Shown one piece after another: positions 11,243 to 21,440 of a stretch of 64,000 nt of DNA. Origin of the DNA: Apricaphanius iberus (lineage: Eukaryota > Chordata > Actinopteri > Cyprinodontiformes > Aphaniidae). The position numbers were made by a program, and so were the translations under genes. The notes under the pieces are model-generated. The model was not told where the DNA came from and searched no databases. It saw only the letters and a program-made list of their open reading frames with translations. Every line of letters starts with the position of its first letter. The stretch's first letter is position 1. The DNA is taken from positions 1 to 64,000 of the forward strand of contig JAPXFQ010001488.1 in NCBI GenBank assembly GCA_028564705.1, given 5' to 3'.

Positions 11243-12757
11243 TTAAGTCAGCCTTGACAAATGTAGAAAAAATGGTTGCCACATCCTATCAAAGGTTGCA
11301 GAGCTGAGAGATACATTGTGTCGAATCCTTTCCATATGCAACAAATTAGTAATTTCTGAAAGCCAGGCCTTAAAGGAAGGGGCCTCATCACTTTTCCAAT
11401 AAGATAAGATGTTCCTTTTTGCAATGACCATTCCATATTGTATAGTTTTACGGTGTGAGTTGGTGAGCATAGAAAGGTGTCGAGAGCCACCTAGAATTGC
11501 AGTGAGAGGATCTGGAGAAATATTACAGTTATATACCTCAGAAAAACATTTGAAAATATCAGACCAGAACTGATTTAATTTAGGACAGAACCAAAATAGA
11601 TGGCCCAGAGTTCCCTCCGCTGATTTACATTTTGAGCATATTGGGGATATAGAAGGGTAGAAAGAGTGAAGTTTAACACAAGAGTAGTGTAGCCTGTGGA
11701 TAACTTTAAACTGAATAAGTTGGTGTCTCGAATTGATTGAGCAGCTGCGGATGTCACCAAGGTAAGTTTCCCAGTCATTGTCACTTATTGACAGAGCTAA
11801 GTCTTTTTCCCAAGCCTCTTTCAAATGGTGGGATGAAGTCGGGTTAAGTGAGTTAAAAAGGTCGACAAATCGTGAAGTAAGTCTCTTAGAGTCGGGGGAA
11901 CGATTCAGAAGAGTATACAGTTCAATGGGAGCTGGTAATGACTGAAAGTGAGAAATGTTTTTGCGGACGAAATCTCTAACCTGTAGATAGCGGAAGAAAT
12001 GCGTATCAGATAATGTGAATTTCTCTTTCAGCTGAGTAAAGGTAGCAAAAGTCTTATTGAGATAAAGGTCCTCAATGGTAATGATACCCTTTTTAACCCA
12101 GAGCAGAAAAACGTTGTCCGACAGTGAGGGTGGGAAACTGTGGTTTCGGTGCAGAGGGGTGGAGGTGGAAATTGCAGGCAGGTTAAACGATTTCCTTATT
12201 TGGTACCATATTTTTAAGGAATTTGTAACTATGAAGTTATTTCCAGGATTGGATTTAGGGGGCTGAGGTGAGGAGAATAGGAGAGCAGGCAAAGTACTGA
12301 TAGGGAGACTCTGTTCAATTGCAAGCCATGACGGGGTGGAGGAACTAACATTACCTTGTCGTGGGTTTTGCCAGTACATCAATACTCTACAGTTCGCAGC
12401 CCAATAGTAGTGGCAGAAGTTTGGTAAACTGAGGCCACCAGCTGATTTGGGTTTGGTTAAATGCTTTTTAGAGATGCGATGCGCCTTGAAACCCCACACA
12501 AAAGGCAAGATGAATGAATCTATTAATTTAAAAAAGGATTTGGGTAAGAAAATTGGTAGGTTCTGGAACAGGTAGAGGAATCTGGGAAGAGTAACCCTTT
12601 TAATTGCGTTGACCCGACCTATAAGAGATAAGGGTAGCAGTCTCCAGGATTCAATATTTGATTTTAACTTGTCAATCATGTCGAGGAAATTCAATTTATA
12701 AATTAGCTTGGGGTCTTTAGGAATTGTGACTCCTAAGTACTTGATTTTATCATACAC
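11243..12757 (-). pseudogene. L1 ORF2 part 3: thumb and C-terminal Cys-rich domain
   Basis: A 504-codon frame completes ORF2: IKYLGVTI, RVNAIKRVTLPRFLYLFQNLP and GLSLPNFCHYYWAAN are conserved segments following the palm. Near residues 375-400, ICSKCKSAEGTLGHLFWFC is the Cys/His motif found near the C-terminus of L1 ORF2. It is joined to the reverse transcriptase part by a frameshift between 12757 and 12881. Apart from that the frame is clean. Confidence 0.9.
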
Positions 12758-12880
12758 AATTTTAAATGATAAGTTTTTAAGAAAATTTGGGTCCAGATCA
12801 CCTGTGAGCGGCAGGAATTCACTTTTATCCCAATTTACAGTGTAGCCAGAAATTTCACCAAATTTTTCAATGAGTCCTAA

Positions 12881-14212
12881 TCAGGGAGGGAGAGAGGCTT
12901 CTGGGCGAGACAGAAACAGAACAACATCGTCCGCGTACAGCGAGATGCGATGGTCTACTCCTCCCAAAATTAAAGGGGCAATAGAGGGGTGATTCCTGAT
13001 ACTTATAGCCAGGGGTTCCATAGCAACAGCAAATAATAAAGGGCTGAGGGGGCAGCCCTGTCGGCAAGATCGTTGCAAAGTGAAGGCAGGAGACCTGTTG
13101 TTGTTGGTGATGACCGAGGCAGTGGGGCGAGCGTATAACATTTTGACCCAGGAGGCGAAATTCTCCCCCAATCCAAACTCCTTAATTGCAGATAAAAGGT
13201 ATGGCCACTCAACTTGATCAAACGCCTTTTGAGCGTCAAGGGCGAGAACGGCAATTTTAGAATCTTTGCTAAATTTAGTGTACATAATATTTAGCAGACG
13301 CCTAACATTAAAAAACGAAAATCTACCTGGAATAAATCCAGTTTGGTCTACATGGATAATATCTGCAATACATTTATTAAGTCTATTTGCGAGGATTTTA
13401 GTAAACACCTTAAGATCACAGCCAAGGAGCGCAATGGGCCGGTATGAAGAAGGGTCTGTCTGGTTCTTCCCTTTTTTCAGGATCAGAGAGATGTTGGCAG
13501 AGTAAAGCGTTTCTGGAAGCAGACCAACTGAGATAGAATGGTTAAACATTCTCAACATAAAAGGAGCTATAATGTCTAAGTATGCCTTGTAGAACTCAAT
13601 GCCAAATCCATCTGGCCCGGCCGCCTTTCCATTAGGAAAGGAGCGAGTTGCCTGTTTAACTTCCTCTAATGTTATGTCTTTATTTAAGTCGGTTTGTGCT
13701 GAGGGACTCAATTTAGGCAGGTGGAGAGTACGAAGGAATCCAGAGATATGTGATGTAGCAGTGGTGGACTTTGAAGTATAAAGATCTTCATAGAATTCAC
13801 GAAAGCATTCGTTAATTTTCTCAGGTTCTGTGGTAGTAGTTCCCGTTTTGGTCTTAATTTTGTGAATTGTTCTGTTGGCCTGGATGTTCTTGAGCTGGCG
13901 AGCTAGTAGTTTATCTGGCTTGTCAGCTAATTCAAAATGCTTTTGTTTTACTTTTAGCAGCATTAAGCTGATACGGTCAGAAAGAACAGCGTTATATTTC
14001 GACTTTAATTTGATTATTTCATTAAGCTTGGTTGGAGAGGCGGTCGCCTTGTAGTCTTTTTCTAACGGTTTGAGTTGGGCTGTGATATCTGCTAATTCTT
14101 TCTCCTTATCATTTTTTATTTTAGCCTCGTGGGCTATAATATTTCCTCGTGTTACAGCTTTAAAGGCCTCCCACAGGGTGGAGTCATTTACCTCAGATGT
14201 CATTTTGATCAA
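12881..14212 (-). pseudogene. L1 ORF2 part 2: reverse transcriptase
   Basis: This 443-codon frame holds the linker and reverse transcriptase of L1 ORF2. Visible motifs are FPNGKAAGPDGFGIEFYK, SYRPIALLGCDLKVFTKIL, IAVLALDAQKAFDQVEW (motif A Asp), RQGCPLSPLLFAVAMEPL (motif B) and SLYADDVVLFL (motif C). All catalytic Asp residues are kept. The frame stops at 12881 soon after motif C, and the reading continues in another frame at 12757. Confidence 0.92.
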
Positions 14213-15055
14213 AGTATTCTGTTATTTTGTTGGCTGTTTGCTGGCGGAATTGAATGTTGTTAAGTAGTAAAGGATTGAACCGCCAGTTGAACGCAGCTTT
14301 AGTTCTACCAATATTGATTTTTAGTTCAACGGGGCTGTGGTCGGAAATTACAATATCATGATATTTGGAGGAGATTACATCCGAGGTCAAAATGCCGTCA
14401 GTCAAAAAGTAGTCAATTCTTGTATATGATTTATGAACATTAGAGAAGTAGGAAAAGTCCTTATCATTTGGGTGTTGTAGTCTCCAGATGTCAACCAGGT
14501 TCATTGACTTAACTATATTATTAAGAGCAATACTAGCGTTAGAGGGACTGGTGGGGCGGGTGGAGAGTCTGTCAAGAAAGCAGTCCAGAATTGTGTTAAA
14601 ATCTCCGCCTGCAATTAAGTGGGTAGATGATAAATCCGGGATAAGATTAAAGACTTTCCTAAAAAAACCAGGGTCATCGAAGTTGGGCGCATAAATATTC
14701 AAAAAGGTTACATGTCGTGACAGAATGCGACCTGACATGATCAGATAGCGGCCGTTAGGGTCTGAAATAGTTGAAATATGTTCAAATGGGACATTCCTTC
14801 TGATTAATATGGCTACACCTCTAGCCTTAGAAGAAAAAGTTGACTGGTATATCTGAGATATCCAAGCACATCTCAACCTCCATTGCTCATTATGTTTGAT
14901 TTGCGTTTCCTGCATAAAAATTATATCTCCAGTTAGTGACTTTAAATGGGAAAAGACCTTGCCCCTTTTTAAATTAGTCCTTAAACTCCTGACATTCCAG
15001 CTGAGTAATGTTAAGCTGCCACCATGTGGTGGGGTGAGAGGGTCATTAGCAACTA
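14193..15055 (-). pseudogene. L1 ORF2 part 1: apurinic-like endonuclease
   Basis: The frame from 14915 (first ATG) to 14193 encodes an L1 endonuclease: MQETQIK carries the catalytic Glu, followed by GGDFNTILD, YTRIDYFL and ISDHSPVEL, the usual Asp/Asn/His motifs of the EEP fold. Matching sequence extends upstream to about 15055 (LLSWNVRSLR, the first endonuclease motif) in the same frame but with no ATG there, so the true start has been lost or lies across a mutation. The frame ends at 14193, overlapping the next frame by 20 bases, which indicates a frameshift near 14205. The enzyme nicks target DNA to prime reverse transcription. Confidence 0.88.
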
Positions 15056-15465
15056 TAAGATAAGTTTATGACAACATACCATATCCAAAGCATAATTATA
15101 ATTAGTGGGGTACGTATTAAGAAGAGCAGGTAAAAAAAAAGAGAAAACAGGAAAACATACAGATTAGATCCATCCCCCTGTCCCCCTCCCCAAACGAGGT
15201 GGGACGAAAAGACCATGAACGCTGAGAAACAGCTAGACACTGCAAGAAACCGTCGAGCTCAAATAAAACTCCTGACTAAAGCAGAGAACATAACTATCTC
15301 CACACTCGTGTGAAAGCAAAAACAGAAATAAACACGTATTTAGCGGTTAAATAAAACTCAATTCTTGATGAGACTGAGGAACATTAGAGTAGCCTGCCAT
15401 TAAAGAGTCTCAAACAGGTGACTGGGTGCGGCAGCAGGCTGAATAATCCCGGCCGGAGGTACAGT

Positions 15466-16380
15466 TCACTCCGCAGCAGCGGAGGATGTGATAAATCTGT
15501 CTATAAAAGTCTCGGCATCCTTGGCATCCTGAAATATTTTCTGCTCCGTACCATGGTTGAAGGTCAGTCTGGCTGGAAAGAGGAGACCGTGTTTGACTCC
15601 GGCGGCCCTCAGTATCTTTTTCGCTCCATCAAAGGCGCGGCGTTGTTCGGTGACTTCAGGTGAGAAGTCCGGGTACACGCTGATCCTGGCACCGTTGTAG
15701 GTCAGTGGAGCATGTAGCCGAGCGAGTTTCAGGATTTTCTCCTTCTCTGGAGGGTGATGAATTTTGGCGATCATGGTGCGTTGACGTCCGGCTGCGGGTG
15801 GACCGATACGATGCGCCCGGTCAACTTTGAGTCCGCTGGTGAAGTTGTTGGCTCCGAGGAGCTGCGGCAGGAGCTCAGTAACAAACTGTGTTGGGTTGCC
15901 TTTCTCAACTTTTTCTGGTAGGCCAGTGATTTTAATATTGCAGCGTCTAGATCGGTTCTCGAGATCTATTAGCTTATGTTTAATTGACTTATTGATTTCC
16001 AGTAGCTCCGTGCACTGTTTCTCCAGATCTGTGATGCGGGACTCGTGGTCGGCTGCAAAGCCCTCCAGGTCGGAGATGCGTGATGTGTGGTCCGCCAGGG
16101 AAGTCTGGACTTGGTGGAGTGTGCAGTTGAGCGTGTTAAATCTGGTGTTCATGTCTTCGTCCAGTTTCCCAATGGCAGCCATGACGCTAGCCAGCGTGGG
16201 CTGAGAAGTTGAAGGTCTATCGGTGCCAGCAGTGGTGGTACCTGGGCTGCTAGTCGGGGTTAGCTCGGGGCTAACGGCCCTGACCGTATTCATGGCAGGA
16301 ACTGTGTTTGCGTTTTTCTCCGGGTTTGAGTTCGGATGCGTAAGCTTTTCTTTAGTTTTATTTTTTTTGGAACCGCTCAT
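15466..16380 (-). CDS. L1 ORF1 protein (nucleic-acid chaperone)
   Basis: An intact 304-codon ORF on the minus strand. The N-terminus is basic and Ser/Thr/Pro-rich. A predicted coiled coil (about residues 70-150) has heptad-like repeats around RISDLEGFAADHESRITDLE. An RRM-like segment follows (CNIKITGLPEKVEKGNPTQF, about 145-165), then the L1 C-terminal domain with KVDRAHRIGPP and a conserved tail. ORF1p of this family trimerises and coats LINE RNA. ORF length and domain order fit fish L1 ORF1. The start is the first ATG after a stop, shortly downstream of the element's 5' end. Confidence 0.9.
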   Translation of the reverse strand: MSGSKKNKTKEKLTHPNSNPEKNANTVPAMNTVRAVSPELTPTSSPGTTTAGTDRPSTSQPTLASVMAAIGKLDEDMNTRFNTLNCTLHQVQTSLADHTSRISDLEGFAADHESRITDLEKQCTELLEINKSIKHKLIDLENRSRRCNIKITGLPEKVEKGNPTQFVTELLPQLLGANNFTSGLKVDRAHRIGPPAAGRQRTMIAKIHHPPEKEKILKLARLHAPLTYNGARISVYPDFSPEVTEQRRAFDGAKKILRAAGVKHGLLFPARLTFNHGTEQKIFQDAKDAETFIDRFITSSAAAE

Positions 16381-16478
16381 AGTTGAGTAAGTGTTGATTT
16401 TTAGCGAGTATTTATCGAGAGTGTGGAGGAGCTACTCGAAGACACGACTACTCCATGCGGCGTTCACTAGCGCCCCCC

Positions 16479-16494
16479 CTCTTGCCCGCTGGTT
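16479..16494. repeat. Right target-site duplication of the full-length L1
   Basis: Exact copy of the 16 bases at 10958-10973. Beyond it the GC-rich UTR of L1 copy B resumes. Confidence 0.9.
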
Positions 16495-17981
16495 GATGAT
16501 GGCTCTCGACGCCTGGGGCCGGGGGTCCCGGTTGCGGCCCGGCTCGGTCCTGGTGCATGTCGGGCGGGTCCTGGGTGGTCCGATGTGTCGGGCAGCCGCT
16601 GTTTCGGGCCGACGTCCTCCTTGGTTTGACTGGGGCACCTCTTCTGGGGGTGCCGGGGTTGTAGAACAGGTTGGTGCCGTCCGGTGGATCGGTGGGGACC
16701 GTGCCTGGCGCCCAGTCCTCCTTCCGGTTCCAGGACTTCTGCTGGCTGGTCTGTTCGCCTGGTGGGGCTGTCCGGCATTGGCTGGGCCCCTGATCTTGGC
16801 GCCCTACGTGGGGCGGGATCTGGACCCGGGAGCTGGAAGATCTGGATGTCCAGGTGCCGGCTGGGCGCGGCCTGGGGAGGGCGTACATCCGCTGTGGCTC
16901 CCTGGCGTGTGGGTGTGTGGAGGCGGGCCGGGTTGTTGGCGGTGGGTATTGGTCCGGGGTGGCGGCGGCGTGTGTTGTCCGTCGGTTGGCTGCGGATCCT
17001 CCTTGCCTGCGGCGGCGGCGGGGGGCCCTTGTCGGCTGGTCCCTGGTTGGGGCCCCGCTGGGGGGCGGGGTGCCCCTGGTCCCCGTGGCCTCCGGTTCCT
17101 GATCCGGGCCCGCCCTGGCGTAGCCGGTTACCGGCGGAGCCCGTGGGCTCGTCACTGCGATCTCTCGGGCCCCAGCATTGCGGCTGGTGGGTGTTCCCCT
17201 GGGGCTTCCATCTGTTCCCCTCTTGGCGGGTGATCGACCCTGCGCTGATCCGCCTGTGGCCTCTGTACTCTATGGGACCCTGGATGCATACATCTCTTGC
17301 CTCCTCCATGTCTGTGCCGATTCCTGTAGGACGGATTGACGGTTCCTTACACCAGCTATCAATCACTTGCGTGGGGAAACCTTATTCCGACCTGCATGCT
17401 CGCACACACATGGGTGTGGGGACATTGGTGAGGACGGACATATCTTAAGCTGAGGTTATTATCATTAGTTAGTTGTTCACAGGAGCTTACCAGAAACATT
17501 TGTATTATGTTCATTAATCAATGCTTGTGTGTAGTGAATGTGTAATTCTTAGTTTATTCTACTAGATCCGAACTATTGGTTTGGTTCTGTACAGTTTGTT
17601 GTTTTTGTTTTTTATTACTGTTTCTCTGCCGTCCGGCAGAGGTGGAGGACTGGGATGTTTTCTTGTGTTCTTTGTTTGCCTCCCTGTCTTGTGTCGTCGG
17701 TTCGCACCTCTGCTGGTCCGGTTTCTTTTCTTCACCTTCTTCCTTTCTCCCTTCTTGTCTCAGTTTAATGTCCATGACGTCAGGAAATTGAACCCACAGT
17801 AATCACTAATAAAGATTTTTCATACATATACATCAAGTGGCGTACTACAGCGAAGCTGTAATACTCTGCTTGGGAAAGTAAAACTGTTGGGCTTGTACTT
17901 GGTACTCAGACACCAATTCTGAGTAGCATACTGCTAGACAGGACACGTAAAAAAAAAAAGAAAGAAAAAAAGAAAAAAAAG
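16495..17981 (+). repeat. GC-rich, G-rich 3' UTR and A-tail of L1 copy B, last segment
   Basis: Very G-rich on the plus (sense) strand until about 17200, with many runs of three or more G. A less biased ~700-base end matching copy A follows, then an A-rich tail with interspersed G (17950-17981). No credible protein is encoded. Confidence 0.75.
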
Positions 17982-18012
17982 ACCTCGAGTATAACCTTTT
18001 GACCACATCACC

Positions 18013-18013
<1 letters not shown>

Positions 18014-18051
<38 letters not shown>
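18014..18051. repeat. (GT)n microsatellite
   Basis: Nineteen GT units in a row. The surrounding sequence (CACATCACCAG before and a GGATCTATGTGTATATGTTT block after) recurs in diverged form at 18142-18201, with a shorter GT run. The ORFs rich in alternating Cys-Val here are artefacts of the repeat. Confidence 0.95.
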
Positions 18052-18054
<3 letters not shown>

Positions 18055-18292
18055 GACACGGTATGGATCTATGTGTATATGTTTACCATCCTGGTATCAG
18101 TTTTTGGGGTGGCCATCACTCCTGCTACCTGTCAAACAAATTACCACATCACCAGATGTGTGTGTGTGGACATGTCATGGATCTATGTGTATATGTTTCC
18201 CATTAACGCATCCTGCTATCCCGCACTTTTTCAATGTTCATTTTTAGTTAGTTAGTTTAAATCAGCTTAAAAATGCAGATTTTTCTCTCTAG

Positions 18293-18334
18293 AACACCAA
18301 GCGTTGGTACATTTCAGCCATGACGCTGAGGTAG
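18293..18334 (+). other. Candidate mini-exon a (42 nt, phase 1)
   Basis: The block follows a pyrimidine-rich stretch ending TTTTCTCTCTAG and is followed by GTGAGT. Read in phase 1 it is open for 14 codons. An alternative upstream donor (GTAGGT) would make it 38 nt, so the boundary is a choice. It belongs to a series of similar blocks (see the finding). No homolog was recognised. Confidence 0.35.
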
Positions 18335-18674
18335 GTGAGTGACCTTAATTCCTTTAATCATCTGTAATTAAAAATCGTCAATTTAAAAAAAAATTTTAAT
18401 GTTATATGGACCCAGTGTATGAACTAGATCGTTACCTCCTGAGTGCTGGTCAGTATGCATTTAAACCCATTCTTTTTATGAGCAATGTGTCTTTTTTACA
18501 AAGAGATAAAAAAATAAAATAAAAATAAAAAATCTGTATTCTTTTTTCAAGAGTTTGACCGTGTACTAACTTACACACAGGTTACCTCAACCACTCGGGG
18601 TTGGTACAATTTTTTTGATCTCTATTAAGTTGCAAAAATAAAATAAATAAAATAATATCTATTTAAATCTGTAG

Positions 18675-18710
18675 GGTTCTCAGTTAATCTCACTGCTCCG
18701 GAGCCACCAG
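18675..18710 (+). other. Candidate mini-exon b (36 nt, phase 1)
   Basis: Preceded by AAATCTGTAG and followed by GTGCAA, a weak donor. Open in phase 1 and a multiple of three. The following ~70 bases (GCATTTATTTATTCAATT...) resemble the introns after blocks c and d, which supports a repeating exon-intron unit. Confidence 0.3.
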
Positions 18711-18808
18711 GTGCAACTCACTCTATTCAACCCCCGGCTCACGAAAATCAACCAGCATTTATTTATTCAATTAATTAATATTACTAATAACGTTTTCATT
18801 TCACACAG

Positions 18809-18853
18809 AAGATCCTGTAGTAATTATTGACATGGATGAGGAAGGAGAACATG
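18809..18853 (+). other. Candidate mini-exon c (45 nt, phase 1)
   Basis: Acceptor CATTTCACACAG and donor GTGAGT are both good. The 45 bases are open in phase 1 and give an acidic peptide (VVIIDMDEEGEH). The next ~75 bases are a short AT-rich intron-like stretch ending in an acceptor. Confidence 0.4.
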
Positions 18854-18931
18854 GTGAGTGTTAAAAGCATTTATTTATTTATATATAGCTATTATTATAT
18901 CCGTAACGTCTGTGTTTTTCATATCATACAG

Positions 18932-18991
18932 AAGTTACGGTAAGAGACGAGGAAGAACTACTTGCCGCACAAACCCCGGCCGCGCAGTCTG
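18932..18991 (+). other. Candidate mini-exon d (60 nt, phase 1)
   Basis: Acceptor TTTTTCATATCATACAG and donor GTCAGT enclose 60 bases, open in phase 1, encoding an acidic then Ala/Pro/Gln-rich peptide (RDEEELLAAQTPAAQ). A diverged copy lies at 19876-19930 after the Rex1 fragment, which sits in the intron. Confidence 0.4.
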
Positions 18992-19009
18992 GTCAGTGTT
19001 AAACGCATT

Positions 19010-19795
19010 TCACTGGGACTCCTCAGGGCTGTGTACTCTCCCCCTGGCTCTTCTCGCTGTATACAAACTGCTGCACCTCCAGTCACCAGTCCGTAAAGCT
19101 GATCAAGTTTGCGGACGACACCACCCTCATCGGACTTATCTCAGACGGTGATGAGTCCGCCTACAGGAGAGAGGTGGACCGGCTGGCTTCTTGGTGCAGT
19201 CACAACAACCTGGAGCTGAACGCCCAGAAGACAGTGGAGATGATCATGGACTTCAGGAAAGTCACAGCCCCACCGTATCCCCTCACCCTGATGGACTCTC
19301 CCACCCCCATCTCCATCGTGGACTCCTTCCGTTTCCTGGGCACCACCATCACCCAGGACCTCAAGTGGGAGCCAACCATCAGCTCCCTCATCAAGAAGGC
19401 CCAGCAGAGGATGTACTTCCTGCGGCAGCTGAGGAAACTCAAGGTGCCGACCGAGATGCTGGTGCAGTTCTACACGGCCATCATCGAGTCCATCCTCACC
19501 TCCTCCATCACCGTGTGGTTCCCCGGCGCCGCAGACCGGGACAAACACCGACTGCAGCGCATCGTGCGTGCTGCTGAGAAGGTGATTGGCTGCAGGCTCC
19601 CATCCCTCCGGGACCTGTTCTCCTCCAGGACCCGGAGGCGTGTGGGTCGGATCACAGCTGACTCTTCTCACCCTGGACACTGACTATTCTCCCTCCTCCC
19701 CTCAGGCAGGAGGCTACGGTCCATCCAGACCCACACCTCCCGCCACCTGAACAGTTTCTTCCCCTCTGCCATCAGACTCATGAACAATAACCGAT
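19010..19795 (+). pseudogene. Rex1-like reverse transcriptase C-terminal fragment
   Basis: The main frame 19174-19683 carries the post-palm region: ASWCSHNNLELNAQKTVEMI, FRFLGTTITQDLKWE, KKAQQRMYFLRQLRKL, and a helix-rich tail. Motif C with its flanks (KFADDTTLIGLISDGDESAY) reads in a neighbouring frame at about 19105-19170, so a frameshift separates them. A stop at 19681-19683 interrupts the last segment (FFPSAIRLMNN reads on to about 19795). Non-functional. Confidence 0.88.
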
Positions 19796-19815
19796 AAAAC
19801 CGATTCTGATTCTGA
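19010..19815 (+). mobile_element. 5'-truncated Rex1/CR1-like LINE fragment
   Basis: Starts within the reverse transcriptase just before motif B (GLLRAVYSPPG, in the wrong frame) and ends with GATTCTGATTCTGAT, the same 3' signature as the longer Rex1-like element at 31.46-34.62 kb. It interrupts the intron after candidate mini-exon d: intron sequence resembling that after mini-exon c resumes at about 19816. Confidence 0.85.
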
Positions 19816-19875
19816 TTTATTTATTTATATACTGTTATTATATTCGTAACATCTGTGTTTTTTCATATCAAGCAA

Positions 19876-19930
19876 AAGTCAGGGGAAGCGACGAGGAAGA
19901 ACCACTCGCCACGTAAACCCTGGCAGTTTG
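19876..19930 (+). other. Decayed copy of candidate mini-exon d
   Basis: Aligns with block d and its flanking introns (CATATCA before; TTAAACACATTTATTTAATT after), but the acceptor AG is changed, the length is 55 and phase 1 contains a TAA. It shows that the unit was duplicated and that this copy is dead. Confidence 0.35.
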
Positions 19931-20018
19931 GTGTGTATTAAACACATTTATTTAATTAATTTCATAAATGTCCGCATCCACATTATTTTTCAAGTTTATT
20001 TATTATATTCTGCAACAG

Positions 20019-20075
20019 CAATAGCAGCAGCGAGCATTAACGAGCAGCCTGGAACATCCACAGCTCCACGGACCG
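20019..20075 (+). other. Candidate mini-exon e (57 nt, phase 1)
   Basis: Preceded by TTATATTCTGCAACAG and followed by GTGTGT. The 57 bases are open in phase 1 and encode an Ala/Ser/Thr/Pro-rich peptide (EQPGTSTAPRT). It continues the same-phase, multiple-of-three pattern of the preceding blocks. Confidence 0.35.
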
Positions 20076-21420
20076 GTGTGTGTCAATTTTCTTTTTTCTT
20101 TTTTTAAAAATATGATCACGTAGTTAATGGTATATGCATACCACAGACTGTAAAAAAGAATAGACAGCACCTCCTCACTCCTCCCCGTTAACCAGAATGA
20201 CACACTTTCATGGGGGAATTCATGGCAGATTCCCAGACTCCTCCTCCCCAGCTCTGATGAAGCATGTTCCTAAAAAGGGCATCTTCACTTTAGACTCTGC
20301 CCTCGCGGGGCGTGTTTGGGCGTGTAGTTCGGTCGTAATCACGCCCATTCGGCTCCCGTGTCGTTAGCTCTGATGCTAAACTTGGCCCGGCTCCCTCATT
20401 AATTATGCAAGATTTCAAAAAATTATCTTACGAAAGCCAGCCTGGTGCCCAGGTTTTTTATGAGCCCAGCGTTATCTGAGGGAGAATATGTAGCCATAGA
20501 AAGTTTAAAACAATGGGGCACCAGGCATTAAAGTTGTTTTTAGCGTGTCTAAAGTCCAATGCTTTTCAATGGGGGCCTAGCGGCCAAATTGAGGTACTAC
20601 AGCAAGGGAGGAGCAATGGCGGCCTCCGTGGCATGGGTCACAAAGCCGAGCAGCCAGCGGCCATTGATGCATACAGACACGCTTATTGTATTTTTGTTAT
20701 TTATTATAGGAAAGAAAACCCAGAAGGAGAAAAACAGCCAAGCAGGCGTGCAGAAGCGGGGGAGAAAGGGCAAAGGAGCCAACTCGTGGATTCAGAACAC
20801 CTTGGAAAGAATCATTACTCCATGAATCAAATGACCGGAATGTGTTTAAAATTGACCGAAAAAAATGTACTTATTTTTTTTTTTTTAAAGACGTCTTGGT
20901 CAGCCACAACCTTAAATAATAATAATTAAAAAAAGTAAAACCAGATGTCGGCCCCATGCCAACCGTGGGGTGCAGTGCATGAACCGTTTCGATGAACTAA
21001 ACGCCTCCTGATCTCTCCTGTTCTATCCAAGATTTTGCCTTACTTTCCCCTTAAGTGTTAGGTTTAGACTTTTGGTTTTTTTGGCCTCAGCTCAGCGTGC
21101 TGATAACAATAGACCATTAGACAGGGCATTCAGCCTATCACAGATCTCTGACAATGATAATGATGACTCAGGAAAATTAGGCTCACAGATTTAATTCTGC
21201 AAAAAACTACAGGTTCAGATTATTAAACGAACGCAGCTGACCCCAAGGTTATCACTCAGAATTGGAGATGACGATTCTGCCCTCCCACCATTGCAGATGA
21301 CTGATGTGTGATGTTTCTAGGCTACCAGACATTTCTCCAAGAAAACTTGTCAACCAGCACCAGTCTGGTTACCGAGAAAATAGCATTCCGGTGATTATTA
21401 GTAATAGAAATTACAAAGGC
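20076..21420. other. No gene recognised; possible old DNA-transposon sequence
   Basis: The stretch 20460-20830 has moderate-GC sequence with a 138-codon frame (20513-20929) lacking any recognisable domain. Its wording (CAATGCTTTTCAATGGGGGCCTAGCGGCC) resembles non-autonomous DNA transposons common in fish, but I see no clear terminal inverted repeats. A C-run (21424-21436) precedes the L2. Confidence 0.3.
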
Positions 21421-21440
21421 AACCCCCCCGCCCCCGCATC

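Larger units (their letters stand above)
10974..16478 (-). mobile_element. Near full-length L1 LINE (minus strand), 5.5 kb
   Basis: On the minus strand the order is: 5' UTR (about 16478-16381), ORF1 (16380-15466), a spacer of about 0.4 kb, ORF2 with endonuclease, reverse transcriptase and C-terminal domain (about 15050-11243), and an A/T-rich 3' UTR ending near 10974. Exact 16-bp target duplications flank it. ORF2 has two frameshifts, so this copy is probably inactive, but it is otherwise complete and young-looking. It landed in the GC-rich 3' UTR of L1 copy B. Confidence 0.92.
7390..17981 (+). mobile_element. L1-type LINE, copy B (+), split by two later LINE insertions
   Basis: This is the outer element of a nest. 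It starts 5'-truncated within the reverse transcriptase C-terminal region (FLWKDKPPRISL at about 7435), runs through the ORF2 end (stop at 8653), then a long GC-rich 3' UTR in three pieces (8654-8838, 10858-10973, 16495-17948) and an A-rich tail (17950-17981). The pieces are parted by an L2 at 8839-10857 and by a complete L1 of another family at 10974-16478. Its terminal ~900 bases match copy A in the opposite orientation, which fixes the 3' end. Confidence 0.85.

Noticed and set aside
16391..17448. Long plus-strand ORFs of 280 and 254 codons, and minus-strand ORFs of 235-299 codons
   Set aside because: All fall in the GC-rich 3' UTR of L1 copy B, overlap one another in several frames and show no motif; absence of stops follows from base composition. 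The same applies to 3085-4505.
18015..18255. Cys/Val-repeat ORFs
   Set aside because: Produced by the (GT)n microsatellite.
19141..19680. Minus-strand 179-codon ORF
   Set aside because: Antisense shadow of the Rex1-like reverse transcriptase, with Gly/Val/His-rich composition and no domain.
20513..20929. 138-codon ORF as a host gene
   Set aside because: No domain, overlapping frames of similar length, repeat-like wording and a poly-T run near its end.
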